From assembly GCF_046630445.1 (NCBI RefSeq), contig NC_092340.1, forward strand, positions 364,974,001-365,038,000: a stretch of DNA of 64,000 bases, written 5' to 3'. Shown piece by piece: positions 1 through 13,657 of this stretch. The stretch is from Rutidosis leptorrhynchoides. Lineage: Eukaryota > Streptophyta > Magnoliopsida > Asterales > Asteraceae. How positions within the stretch are numbered: position 1 is the first letter of the stretch; every line of letters begins with the position of its first letter. Under the pieces are notes generated by a model that had not been told where the DNA came from, made no database searches, and saw nothing but the letters and a program-made list of their open reading frames with translations. Made by a program: the position numbers and the translations under genes.

Positions 1-59
1 TTTATGTATAATACTAATTAATAATACTAAAAATAATAATATTAATAATAATATTAATC

Positions 60-140
<81 letters not shown>

Positions 141-1242
141 TATATAAATATATCGAGAGAGAAGTGAATGGAGTGCATCACAGAACCCGAAATCGTTCAA
201 TTTATAGGACTTGGCCTGAAAAAAGTACCCCAGGCGAGTGCATGGGATTTTAGTGCAATTCTCATGAACTTGCATGAGCTCATGCACTTGCATGAGTTTT
301 ATGCCTATTTCCCATGAGATCGCATGGCCGTCAGATCCAGCTCACATATTTTTTGTTTTCTTGTTTGTCGACATAATTAAATATAATATATATAATTTAA
401 ATAATTAATTATATATTATATTAAATTCATGTGCATAGTTGACTTGTAATTTTCGTTCCGATGACTCGTACGTTGTCACTCGACTTATGTCCCGGTTCCG
501 GTTTCTCGAACGCATTTTCGTACGCTTAGAAAACTCGCAATTTACGTTTTGTGACTCGTACTTTTGTCAAAATATAGCCTTAAATTATCCATAAACTATA
601 CCACTCAAAGTATATCTTAATCTTTCGAGTGTTTTGGTCATTTACTTCTATAAATCATTGTCTCGTTATTTATTAATATAATAATATTTATCAAACGTTT
701 CATAACCAAGTTAATATCTATTCTCAATATTTATAAACACGTTTTAAAATACATATCGCAAGTTATTCATATAATTAATTCTTAACAATTAATATTCTAA
801 TTATTGTATGTGTCCAAATTACGTTATTTAAACAAACACTTTATCATTTATTCCGAATACCGTTAAAAAGGAATAATTTCTCAAATCAGTGTGGTCCTCA
901 CAACAGAGACCCGTAACAATATCATAATCATTAAGAGACTTAATAAATATCTTTTAATTCAATCGTTTGGCATTATCTTTTAACTTCGTAGTTAAATATA
1001 TCAATCAGATAATCAAACCAATAAGTTTAATGCACAGTATCATATACTCAACACTTTGTTACGTTTTCAAGTTATAGTATATGTATCTATTTACATATAA
1101 TTGTTCGCGAATCGTTGAGAACCATCGAAAGGTAATTGAATAGTTCAAAAGTTTTGAGACTCAGTTTTACAGACTTTGCTTATCGTGTCGGAAACGTTAA
1201 AGATTAAGTTTAAATTTGGTCAGAAATTTTCGGGTCATCACA
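1..1242 (-). mobile_element. LTR (subfamily A2) of a Ty3 chromovirus, cut by window edge
   Basis: The right edge reads GGGTCATCACA, the reverse complement of the TGTGATGACCC start seen in the LTRs at 36943 and 46327. A TATA-like box lies near 205 (minus strand), followed downstream by a TAA microsatellite (about 61-146), the same arrangement as the plus-strand copy at 7986-9478. The two share long stretches, for example around the CTCGAAAG motif. It abuts Copia coding sequence at 1243, so it inserted into that element. Its other end lies outside the window, so solo LTR versus full element cannot be decided. Confidence 0.75.
61..146. repeat. (TAA)n microsatellite
   Basis: Nearly pure TAA trinucleotide repeat inside the minus-strand LTR, downstream of its TATA-like box. 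The related LTR at 7986-9478 carries the matching ATT tract at about 9097-9150, so this tract is an inherited part of the LTR subfamily. Confidence 0.95.
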
Positions 1243-2640
1243 TCATAGGTACAAATAAAGAGATCCATGAAGTCATTCAACTTCTAAAGAAAGAATTTGA
1301 AATGAAAGATCTCGGAAAAACCAAGTATTGTCTTGGTTTGCAGATTGAGCATATGTCTAATGGTTTACTTGTACATCAAACAACGTATACATAAAAGATT
1401 TTAAAACGTTTCAAAATGGACAAGGCAAAACCATTAAGTACTCCTATGGTTGTTAGATCACTTAATGTTGACACTGATCCATTTCGTCCCTGTGAAGATC
1501 ATGAAGATATTCTGGGACCAGAAGTGCCATATCTTAGTGCAGTTGGAGCTCTTATGTATCTTACAAATTGTACAAGACCTGACATTTCTTTTGCAGTTAA
1601 TTTGTTGGTAAGGTTCAACTCAGCTCCTACCAAAAGACACTGGAATGGGATCAAACACATATTTCGATACCTTCAAGGAACTACTGATTTAGGATTATTT
1701 TATTCTAACGAATCAAAACAAGATTTGGTTGGTTATGCAAATGCGGGTTATTTATCTGATCCACATAAAGCTAAATCTCAAAATGGATATGTATTTCTAA
1801 ATGGAGGTACTGCAATATCATGGCGTTCTCAAAAACAAATACTTGTTGCAACATCATCAAATCATGCCGAAGTGATTGCATTACATGAAGCTACTCGGGA
1901 ATGTTTTTGGTTGAGATCAATTACACAAATCATTAATGATTCTTGTGGACTAGAACGCAATAAAAGCCCAATAACTATCTATGAAGATAATGCAGCTTGC
2001 ATAGCACAGATGAAAGAATGGTATATCAAAAGTGACCGAACAAAACACATACCTCCTAAATTCTTCTCATACACTCAAGATCTCATTAAGGACAACCAGA
2101 TTGAAATGAGATCTGTTCAATCCAGCAAAAACTCTGCTGATCTTTTCACCAAAGCACTTCCAACTGCTATTTTCAGAACGCATACTCACAATATTGGCAT
2201 GAGGCATGTTCAAAAGATGTAACAGCTCAGCAATGTCTACATGAGGGTGAGCCAACTCTATGCTGCACTCTTTTTCCCTTAGCTAAAGTTTTTTCCCATT
2301 GAGTTTTCTTTAGCAAGGTTTTTAACGAGGCATTAATGGTTACTCTATAATAAAATTGTCATTCAAGGGGGAGTGTTATAATATCTTGAATATACAAGTA
2401 TCTTAAAAGTCAAGATATGTGTCATCTAAAGTCCAAGATTTGAATGATCAATTATATCACTCCATATCTTTTACTATTCCTCATTGAAAATTGAACGCAT
2501 ATAACATTTGTATTGTAGTATAAATATCCATCGAGTGTAAGCAAACAATGTAGCATTAGTTCTCAAACACAAGTGTTACTCTTATTCTCCATTCATTTTC
2601 TAAGATTTATATAGTACAGAAGTTTCTAATCTTATATAAT
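1243..2640 (+). mobile_element. Ty1/Copia remnant: end of RT, RNase H, 3' LTR
   Basis: The coding part begins abruptly inside the Copia reverse transcriptase (IIGTNKEIHEV, then KYCLGLQIE), continues through the connection region, and ends with the Copia RNase H signature (AISWRSQKQ, SSNHAEVIAL, YEDNAACI, SADLFTKALP). A polypurine tract (AAGGGGGAG) ends at about 2373, and an LTR starting TGTTATAATATC follows at 2374. Its 3' end is placed near 2630 from the AGAAGTTTCTA end-like motif. The left side is cut off by the LTR at 1-1242. The coding region is incomplete and broken. Family: Copia; clade not resolved. Confidence 0.85.
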
Positions 2641-3100
2641 ATATGTCATGAAAGTAGTTACTAACTACTTACAACAGTACTAAATTACGTCACATATTGA
2701 CTTTTAAGATCTTTTTTTTTATTATTATTTTGATATAATTATACCAATGAAAGCACATTTAAAATCTAGTATATTCAAAATAAATTTAATAAGTATAGAA
2801 CATACACAAATATATCTAAAATCAAAGTTGAGATTCCTTAACAATGTCGCAAAAGATCATTTTATAAAAGGTTATGTACAAATCCAATATACAAAAGGCC
2901 AACTTTTTTTAAGAACACACAACATACCAAAAACAAAAGGTGTGCTAATCAGGCCCTTTGTATGCTTAAAATATATAGTTAAGCTCCTGCTAAAAAGTTA
3001 TATAGTAGGTTCAAAAAGTTAACAGCGAATCGCTAGTTTATCCATGTACACCTTTGTAGTCAAAACACATGGAAACTCGACTAAAACTTCATTTTAATGT
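2641..3100. other. Intergenic stretch 3' of the Ca2+-ATPase fragment
   Basis: AT-rich sequence with no convincing coding potential. It lies downstream of the stop codon of the minus-strand ATPase fragment and would contain its 3' UTR. The open frame at 2747-3022 has no recognisable motif and a composition expected by chance. Confidence 0.6.
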
Positions 3101-3591
3101 TCAGTTACCCTCATTTTCACTTGATGAACCTGCAACAATTAGACAATAAAAGTTGTAAGCATATAGATCATTTGTCATATAGTAGTTTGGCAATTTCTCA
3201 CTAATATAAAATATTAAAAAATGTATCAAAGATGCACCTATATTTCTCAGTCGAGATGGCTTGCATGAGTTGCAAATGGTAGTGAAGTATTCGCTAAAGG
3301 GCCGCTCAGAAACAGGTATCAATTTCCCAACCATAGCAAGTGGCCAACTGTTGGCATATTACAAAAATAATGATGAAGGAAATAAAAAAAAAGGAACCAA
3401 AATAATTAATGTGTATTTGACAAAAATATGTTGAATAATTAAAGCAATGGACACACAATAGAACCAACCTAACAAGACCAATTACAATAGAGACTAGCCA
3501 CAATTGCCAACTCAGCCTGACCGTTGTCGTAAATTTGCCAAAGAACATGATAATGATGACCTGGAACCCGATACAGTCAGAAAGTCCTATC

Positions 3592-3593
<2 letters not shown>

Positions 3594-3627
<34 letters not shown>

Positions 3628-3655
3628 TGTGTGTGTGTGTGTGAGTGTGTGTGCA
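3594..3655. repeat. (GT)n microsatellite in an ATPase intron
   Basis: TG dinucleotide repeat with a few GA interruptions, inside the intron between the exons ending at 3674 and starting at 3560 (minus-strand gene). It does not touch the splice sites. Confidence 0.95.
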
Positions 3656-4691
3656 TAGGTGACAGGGTCTCACTTGAAGTACAACAGTGAATGATATAAT
3701 TCCAATAAATAAGCGATTTTTGGCAACTCCTTTAAAAACATTGAACTCCTCAAGCTTCCGAGCGTTAAATTCATTGAATATCTGCAGTTAAATTGGTTAG
3801 CAACTTCCAGCAGCAGCACATTAATCACTTGGCAATTTCAACCCATTAACTATTAATGAGTAGAACGGGTCAAATGAGTGATATTTAAATACTTAATAAT
3901 AATAATTACCTGAGAAATAACAAAAGCATTGAAAATAAGTGTATTCTTCATTTTGAGGGCATACTCTTGACTCTCATTTTCTAAATGAAGAATCCTTTTC
4001 CCATCAAAGTGGAGTACAAGGAGGACCGTCACTTGGTACATCGCCTGTAGGAGTTTAATTGCAACAATAAAAACCACAAATTGTTATTTAACCACTCATA
4101 TATGACTTAAACTACTTCAACCATATTTTTAACAAACTTATACCTGGATTAACAAATTTCTCCACATAATGTTTGTTATAAGAGGTTCCCTGACAAAACA
4201 TAAAAACAAAAAAACTTCTTTTAAATCAAACAACTTTTTACGCCAGTCAGATATAGATAGCGAGTTCAATCCACTAACAAATTCGGGTCCTTTTTACCTC
4301 TGTTTGGTTAAACCAATAGTATTACCAAATATTGCTCAAAGTAGTGAATCGTTTAATTAACAAAAAAGAAATAATATTTAACACGAAGCAATATAATAAG
4401 ATTGAAATTTTTGGGAAAAAAAGCGTTTAACCAAACAACAATAAAAATAAACAAATGGTTTGACCCAAACACATTTCGATCTGTTACTCGACCCACCCAT
4501 TTTGCAAAGATTACAAAGTCCAACCTTCGACCGATCGGTGTTCGGTCCATGAGGTCATCTGTTGGTGGTTCAGTAGCTAGAGCAAGTGCACCAAGAGTGT
4601 CCATTATAACATTCACCCAAAGGAGCTGCACAGAAGCAAAGGTAAAACTCAGTGCTTTGATTCATATGTGTCCGTGTCACGCATGCACGCG

Positions 4692-4822
<131 letters not shown>

Positions 4823-6376
4823 ACTGCATTTAGTGGGACATCACCAGAAGAAACAGCTGGCACGACATTAATTACAAGGGCAGAAACATTTACAGTAAGC
4901 TGAAACTGGATAATTTTCTGGATATTGGCATATACGGATCTTCCCCATCGAACAACCTGTTGTATACATATGTAAACAATAAACTCATAACAACATTACT
5001 TGATATTATATAACAAAAAAAAAAAAAGCTAATCAATAAAACATACCTTGACAACTGAAGCAAAATTGTCATCTAATATAACGATATCACTGCTCTCTTT
5101 CGCCACTTGAGTTCCTTGGATACCCATAGCTAGCCCAATATCAGCCTACCCACAAAGAATTCCAAAAATAATATCAAGTGACAAAATATATATAAAATAC
5201 CAAACACTAAAAAAGAAAAAAATCTCAAAGGTTCCTAACCTCGTGTAACGCAGGTGCATCATTAGTACCATGTCCAGTAACAGCGACAACATGTCCGTTT
5301 TTCCTTAGTGCTTGCACAAGTAGTAATTTATCATTAGGGGAAGAACGTCCCATCACCTGTGTCACAAATTACATCAATGCCCCTATAAGATTCTCTCTTT
5401 TATAGGTTAATATAAATATAATAAGATAAGATGATAATGTTATCGAGTTATACAACATACAGATATTTTGTTAGCAACTTGCAGCCTTTGTTTTTCTGAA
5501 TATCCCCTGAACGTTTTCCCTTCAATTAAATTCGGTTCTTTTGCATCTGCATCTGACTTTAGTATCCCACATTCAAGTGCAACTGCTTTTGCTGTTTGAA
5601 GATTGTCACCGGTCACCATTCTTACCTTCACACCAGCCTTTATGCACAGTCGAACTGCATCTTTCACATCACGCCTACAAGGATCCTGCATATATTTGAA
5701 CCAAATTAATAAGGTCATATCTATACCTGGCAATCAAGACACATACACCAAATATTGGGTCCACTGGCTCTTGAGAAAACAAATGAAATGGGTCCAATAT
5801 GGACCCATCTTTAGTCCATTAATATATTAGATCCATCTAGACCCGTTGAAACCCATTTCAATATGACAATGAAAAAAGAAACTAATTTTTTTAAGTTCCA
5901 ATTTTTGTTTATAAAGGTAACAAAAAAAAATAACAATTTTTTTAAAAATAATAATAATTTTTTTTTTTAAAAAATAATTTTTTTTAAGAAAACATGGGTC
6001 TCGGCCCGACCCAAACCGTTCCACCCGTTTAAATTTTGAGAGGCGTTCAACCCATGACCCATTTTAACCCAAACCCATTTGGGTCTCGACCCAATCCGAC
6101 CCGACCCGTTTGCCAAGGGCTTAGTCATATCATATGCATTAAAAGGGCGACATAATATAGTTACATATAACATAAAAGAATAATAGCAAACATAACAATG
6201 AATTTTTACAAGTACCTTTAAACCAATAATTGCTAACAAAACAAGATCATCCTCAGGCATTAGCCAATGCTCTAATTCCTCGTCACTTGTCAGAAAAATT
6301 TCCCAATTAAATGGACAGTAGGCAATAGCAACACAACGCAAACTTCCAGCAGCCATAGTTTCAATCACTTTTTTAA

Positions 6377-6404
6377 AATATTCCACCTGCCAAAAACAAT
6401 ATCA

Positions 6405-6474
<70 letters not shown>

Positions 6475-6503
6475 TGATATTGTTTTTGGCAGGTGGAATA
6501 TTT
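6377..6503. repeat. Perfect inverted repeat around a (TA)n tract at an exon boundary
   Basis: The arms, about 6377-6406 and 6474-6503, are exact reverse complements and are joined by a pure TA run. The left arm contains the splice acceptor (minus-strand TTGGCAG) and the first bases of the first surviving ATPase exon. The right arm is an inverted copy of the same junction. Beyond the right arm, sequence changes to the LINE 5' region. The structure marks exactly where the host gene stops. Confidence 0.93.
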
Positions 6504-7098
6504 TTGATGCAGACATAACTTTTCCAGACATAACTTTTCCTCTCTCTGACATAACTGATATTGTTACTCTTTGCAGACATAACTTTTCCTCTCTCTGACT
6601 AACTTTTCCACCCCAAAAGCTAACATCAGCCCCAAAATTCAAGTCGGAAATTGCTCTTATTTTCGATAGAGTTAGAGGCAACCACCTATAAAATCGACCT
6701 CGCAGAATTTTTCCGAACCTGAGAGTACGAATTTCGCCGGCAACTGTCTCGAAACGCGACGCCACGCGCCGCCTACTCAGGTCGCCGGAAAATTTTTCCC
6801 GGTTACTTTTTCTGTTCTTTTTTTGCAGGTAACATAACGGATCTACTAGCGAGGGTTTGTAGTAAACGAGAAACCTCGCCATTTTCGCCGTCTGCTGCCT
6901 TGGAGCTGCCGGAAATCACTGCTGCCGGAAATCTCTCCTGCCGGAAACTCCTTGTCTTTACAAGGCTGTGTTTGGTTCTCTGATCCCTTTTCCTTAAGTC
7001 CATACTCTGTGATATTTCTGCTTTACTTTTTCGCTGTATTTGCGTATTCATATCCTTGAGGTTTTCAAGTTGTGTTTATTAATTATATCCTTGACTAT

Positions 7099-7122
7099 TA
7101 TTATTATACTATTATATTAGTG

Positions 7123-7211
<89 letters not shown>
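7099..7211. repeat. (ATT)n microsatellite in the LINE 5' region
   Basis: A long pure ATT run directly upstream of the endonuclease frame. Its position within the LINE 5' region suggests expansion after or during retrotransposition. Confidence 0.95.
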
Positions 7212-7212
<1 letters not shown>

Positions 7213-7325
7213 GTGATTGGTATTATTATATTATATTTTTATTTTTATATTATATTGCCACTTCTACCTTTTCCCTTTTGTTTATTATATAGGGTAAGAT
7301 AGACTCTAGTCGTAGTGATGGTCAC

Positions 7326-7985
7326 GTGAGGTCATGTCCTTCGAGCTTAGGGGCGGCTAGGTCTAGAAGGGTTAGAGATTTTCGTGTTAGGATTAGAGTA
7401 GGTAGTTGGAATGTAGGAAGTTTGACGAGCAAATCCCGTGAACTTGTAGAGGCGTTACTTAAGAGTAAAGTGGACATATTGTGTGTTCAAGAGACCAGAT
7501 GGAAGGGTGAAGAGGCGGTTGACATTGGTGACTACAAGTTGTGGTTTTCGGGTTCCAGAGTAGCTAGAAACGGGGTAGGGATCTTTATAGGGCCCCGTCA
7601 TAAGGATAATATTGTGGGTGTGGGTAGGTGTAACGATAGGATTATGTCGGTTAGGTTAGTTATCCAGGAGGAGTCTTACATGGTTATTTGCGCTTACGCA
7701 CCTCATGCTGGTTTAGGCGAAGAAGAAAAAAGTCGCTTTTGGGAATCATTAGATGAAGTTGTGAGGAGTTGCCCCGCTGATCATCGATTACTTATTGGGG
7801 GAGACCTTAATGGACATATAGGAACGATTTCAGACGGATATGCGGGTGTCCATGGGGGCTTTGGGTACGGAGTTCGAAATGAAGAAGGACGCTCCATTCT
7901 CGAATTCGCTGTTGCCCACGATTTGGTTGTTGCAAACTCTTTCTTTAGGAAGACGGAAGCTCAGCTAGCAACCTTCCACAGTGGA
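7326..7985 (+). pseudogene. LINE apurinic/apyrimidinic endonuclease domain (truncated)
   Basis: An exonuclease-endonuclease-phosphatase fold enzyme that nicks target DNA for target-primed reverse transcription. Visible motifs by residue: SWNVGSL (27-33), VQETRWKG (54-61, with the catalytic Glu), CAYAPHAG (122-129), GGDLNGHIG (158-166, with Asp and Asn). The reading ends at ATFHSG where LTR sequence begins, so the C-terminal catalytic SDH-type motif is absent. The open frame continues briefly into the LTR, which is meaningless. Plant genome annotations often label such fragments craniofacial development protein 2-like. No functional protein is expected. Confidence 0.88.
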
Positions 7986-9093
7986 TGTGATGACCCAGAA
8001 ATTTCGACTAAATTTAAACTTAATCTTTGTATGATTAACATTTCCGACACGATAAGCAAAGTCTGTAAAACTGAATCTCAAAATTTTTGAATTACTTTTA
8101 TATATTTAAATACCCTTCGGTTGTTTTCGACGATTCGCGAACAATTATATGTAAATAGATACATATATACTATAACATGAAAAGGTAACAATGTATTAAT
8201 TGTTTGATACCGTACATTAAACTTATTGGTTTAAATATCTATTCGAATGTATATGATAAGTTGAAATATTTATTATTAAAATTTATTTATAAATAACTTC
8301 CAATGTGTATTTAAAAACTGATTTATGTATATTAAAAAGATATATACATATATATAATAAACGATAGTAACATTCGTTTATTGATTCAATTGATATTTAG
8401 TTAAGTTAACTAAGGCGTTTAAGATGAACCAGTTAAACACTAATTTGTTACAGTGTTTTCAAATTGCCACATTACTCAAAATGCTACAGTGTTTTCGAAA
8501 ATCACTATTTGCTACAGTGAAATTGACTTTGCTACAGTGAATTGCTACATTAAAATTTGACTTTGCTACAGTAACTTTGCTACAGTAAAACACTATTATA
8601 AAAATGTGTTTTAACAAATAGCGAGACGATGATTTATAGAAGTAAATGACCAAAACACTCGAAAGTTTAAGATACACTTTGAGTGATATAATTAAGGGAT
8701 AATTTAAGGCTATATTTTGACAAAGGTACGTGTCACGAAATGTAAAATGCAAGTTTTCTAAGCGTACGAAAATGCGTTCGAGAAACCGGAACCGGGACAT
8801 AAGTCGAGTGATGACGTACGACTTATCGGACCAAAAATATCTAGTCTACTATGCACAAGAATAAAATATAATATATAAATAATTATATTAATTATTTATA
8901 TATTTATATTTATTTTATATTATGTCGACAAGCTAGGAGCCAAAACAATGTGAGCTGTCCCTGGTCCTCATGCGAGTCGCATGGCCAGAAGGCCATTTCC
9001 ATGCGAGTCGCATGACTCCAGATTCCAGGCCAGGTACTATAAATTCAGGTGTTTTGCTCGAATGAAAAATCAAATATATATTACTCCGTATAA

Positions 9094-9151
<58 letters not shown>

Positions 9152-9478
9152 GATTATTATTAATCTTATTAATCTTATTATTAGTATTATTATTTTTGCG
9201 ATACAAAAATAATAATGTACATCAAATATTACGACGGAGTGCTGTCCAAGTAATTTTCAAAATGAGTTTTCGAGCAAGCTAGAGCTAAGGAAATTATGGG
9301 TTATTGCCAAGGAGGTTATGGGTAATGTTCGGGGGTATTTTTTTTCTGAATCAAACCTCGTGTTTATCATCTTCGATGCGTCTACGTGCTTTCCTGCAAT
9401 ATTGTATATCAATATTAAACAGTGAGTTCATTTGATTCCCTTTTACTCTTTATATTTTTGGGACTGAGAATACATGCG
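7986..9478 (+). mobile_element. LTR fragment (subfamily A2) inside the LINE
   Basis: It starts TGTGATGACCC at 7986 and runs colinear with the minus-strand LTR at 1-1242 and, more distantly, with the LTRs at 36943 and 46327. It contains repeated GCTACAGT motifs (about 8446-8595), two CATGCGAGTCGCATG palindromes (about 8967-9012), a TATA-like box (about 9037) and an ATT tract. It stops at about 9478 after GAGAATACATGC, where other family members continue for about 700 bp more. The LTR 3' part and a piece of LINE are thus missing together, pointing to a deletion or recombination after insertion. Confidence 0.8.
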
Positions 9479-9494
9479 CTATTTTTACTCCAGA

Positions 9495-10898
9495 GTAGAG
9501 AGATTGCTTCCGTGGCGGTGCCTAGGCGAGGATGGTGTCAGGTGGTTGACGTGTCTTTACAATAAGACGCTTAGAAGTTATAAAATGCCTACGGAATGGA
9601 GACTCAGCGAGATTATCCCCATTTACAAAAATAAAGGGGATGCCCAAATCTGTGGTAATTATAGAGGCATAAAATTACTTAGCCATACTATGAAGCTTTG
9701 GGAGAGAGTGATTGAGACTAGACTCCGACGCGAAACTACGGTTTCCGAAAACCAATTTGGTTTCATGCCAGGGCGCTCTTCGATGGAGGCAATTCATATT
9801 TTAAGAAGCGTTATGGAGAAGTATAGGGAGAAACAAAAGGGTCTAGAGATGGTCTTCTTAGACTTGGAAAAGGCCTATGATTGCGTACCGCGAAAGTTGA
9901 TTTGGAAGACCCTTAACGTTAGGGGTATCCCAAGTAGATATATTAGAGCTATTATGGATATGTACGATGGGGCGAAGGCCTGCGTTCGGACGCCAGTGGG
10001 AAACACAGAGTATTTCCCGATAGAAGTAGGGTTGCACCAGGGATCGGCCCTTAGTCCTTTCCTTTTTGCTTTGATCCTCGACGAGCTGTATCGAGGAATA
10101 CAAGAGAACATCCCTTGGTGTCTGATTTTTGCCGATGATATCGTGCTTGTATCGGAAACAAAGGATGAGCTTAATAGAAGGCTGGAACAATGGAGGGAAG
10201 CCTTAGAACAAAATGGGCTACGGATCAGTAGACAACAGACGGAATATCTTAGTTGCGAATTCGGTAGGACTGATGATGAACTAAATGTTGGAGGGAACAT
10301 CAGCATTGGGGACCAGATCTTAAACCCACAAGAGTCGTTTAGATATCTAGGCTCGGTCCTCCACAAATCAGGGAGGATAGATGAGGACGTGACTCATCGT
10401 ATTAAGGTAGGTTGGTTGAAGTGGAGAGCAGCGAAAGGGGTCTTGTGCGACAAGAAGATACCACTCAAATTGAAAGAAAAATTCCTCAAGGTGGCAATCA
10501 GACCTGCCATGTTGTACGGATCAGAATGTTGGCCAATGACGAAGGCCCAAGAGAGAAGGATGGAGGTGGCAGAAATGAGGATGCTTAGGTGGACGTGTGG
10601 TAAAACCATGCTAGATATGATCCCAAATGGTGTGTTTAGGGAAAAACTTGGAGTCAGTAGCATCATCGACAAGCTAAGAGAAGAACGACTTCGTTAGTTT
10701 GGGCATGTGATGAGACGACCACGTATTGCCCCGGTTAGGAGAGTTGAGGCACTCACGGTAGATGGTGTAAGGAGAAGGGGTAGACCTACTCGTAGGTGGA
10801 TGGATAGACTAAGACTCGACATGAGGGAGCTTTCGTTGACCGAGGACATGACTTCTGATAGGGATGCGTGGAGAGCTAGAATAAGAATAGTTGAGTAG
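9495..10898 (+). pseudogene. LINE reverse transcriptase (RTE clade), one in-frame stop
   Basis: Non-LTR reverse transcriptase. Seen in order: WRCLGEDGVRWLT (the usual RTE sequence before RT), SEIIPIYKNKGD, NYRGIKLL, QFGFMPGRS, FLDLEKAYDCVPR (catalytic Asp), GLHQGSALSPFLF, and the active-site box FADD (about 10128-10139), then the RTE C-terminal part YLGSVLHKSGRIDEDV, AIRPAMLYGSECW, MLRWTCGKT and WMDRLRLDMREL. An in-frame TAG at 10695-10697 replaces the usual Trp of RWFGHVMRR; downstream similarity continues in the same frame to a TAG after RIRIVE (about 10896). The N-terminal part of the polyprotein is missing. Not functional. Confidence 0.9.
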
Positions 10899-12459
<1,561 letters not shown>

Positions 12460-12708
12460 GCATGATCAATGGGGAAGTAACCAATCGGGGGAAGCAAAAT
12501 TTATTTATTTTTTTCGTTTTTTTTGAAATTTTTTTTTTTCCGGCATCAAGATCACACGAAAATATGAACATTTAGAAGAGACACTTCGTGATGAATGTTA
12601 TTATTTAGGCGGGAAAACGATCGACAAAAATAACATTCAAGATAATATTGTTCGTGAAGAATATGAACGTTTTTTTTTTCATGTTTTGTGAAGTAAAATT
12701 TAGCCCGA

Positions 12709-12777
12709 TTTAGAGTTTAGAGTTTGGTGTTTTGGGTTTATTCCATAAACCCAAAACACCAAACCCTAAACTCTAAA
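12709..12777. repeat. Inverted repeat in the MITE centre
   Basis: Arms 12709-12740 and 12746-12777 (32 nt, one mismatch by eye) with a 5-nt loop would form a strong hairpin. The sequence is built from TTTAGAG/TTTAGGG-type units, so the hairpin is itself related to the neighbouring telomere-like repeats. Confidence 0.9.
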
Positions 12778-12784
12778 CCGTTCA

Positions 12785-12920
12785 TGTTAAAAACTCAATC
12801 TAAATCCTAAATCTAAACCCTAAGTCTAAACCCTAAACCCTAAATTTCTAAACCCTAATATCTAAACCCTATAAACCCTAATATCTAAACCCTAATGTCT
12901 AAACCCCAATAGCTAAAACC
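12785..12920. repeat. Degenerate telomere-like repeats
   Basis: Repeated CTAAACCC / CCTAATATCTAAA units close to the plant telomere repeat (CCCTAAA on this strand), imperfect and inside the MITE. Most likely part of the transposon rather than an interstitial telomere. Confidence 0.75.
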
Positions 12921-13209
12921 TCAAAATACGCTCGAAAAACACGATAATTGTTATATATTACTTCTTCGAGCGTTTTTCCGCCAAAATAAAAACATTTATC
13001 ACAAAGTGTCTCTACTAAATGTTCATATTTTCATCTCATCTATAATGTTCGTGAACAAAGTTTTTTCAAAAAACGAAAAAAAAGTATTTGCTTCCCCCCG
13101 CTTCCCCCCGATTGGTTACCTCCCTCTTGATCCTACCACTAAAAAACGAAAAAAAAAAGTATTTGCTTCCCCCCGCTTCCCCCCGATTGGTTACCTCCCT
13201 CTTGATCCC

Positions 13210-13389
13210 TCATTTTTTTTATATTTTGTGATTGATACTTTTTTTTATTATGTATTTAAAAAATAGATTTTTCATTTATTGTGATGTCATTAAAGGGCCA
13301 TTTTCACACGTTATAAATAAATAGACTCGGTTCAAATAATTCTAATTATTGTAATGTAATCATGTGCTACGTTTTTTTTTTAAGTGATT
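13210..13389. repeat. Direct repeat, copy 1 (identical to 24586-24767)
   Basis: From TCATTTTTT through AAAGGGCCATTTTCACACG to AAGTGATT, this block matches 24586-24767 with differences only in homopolymer length. The copies lie about 11.4 kb apart on either side of the young Tekay element and part of the SINE/MITE cluster. Confidence 0.95.
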
Positions 13390-13528
13390 AATTAAAAAAG
13401 AATTTAAATTTATGCATAGAAAAATTAACAAAGAAAAAGAGACATTTGGGTAAAACATTTTAAAACTGAATAAAATTAAATGTTTTGCATCATTTATAAT
13501 AACAAAAATTATTTAAAAAGGGGTGATG

Positions 13529-13612
<84 letters not shown>

Positions 13613-13657
13613 CTGGGTATCCATAATTTTTTAACTGACTAATTCCAGGATGACTAC
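13390..13657. other. AT-rich non-coding stretch with (TA)n
   Basis: No gene. A TA tract occupies about 13535-13610. The last 30 bp (TTAACTGACTAATTCCAGGATGACTAC) are the left flank of the Tekay insertion and continue at 23652 as a dispersed repeat, of which a second copy lies at about 24420-24580. Confidence 0.8.

Noticed and set aside
2747-3022. 91-codon open frame, plus strand
   Set aside because: AT-rich, no motif, downstream of a minus-strand gene; consistent with chance.
3306-3656. Single long minus-strand frame as an alternative gene model
   Set aside because: It runs through two ATPase exons and the intron between them; the spliced model matches the family residue by residue.
12785-12920. 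Interstitial telomere
   Set aside because: Units are degenerate and enclosed by MITE inverted repeats; no extended pure array.
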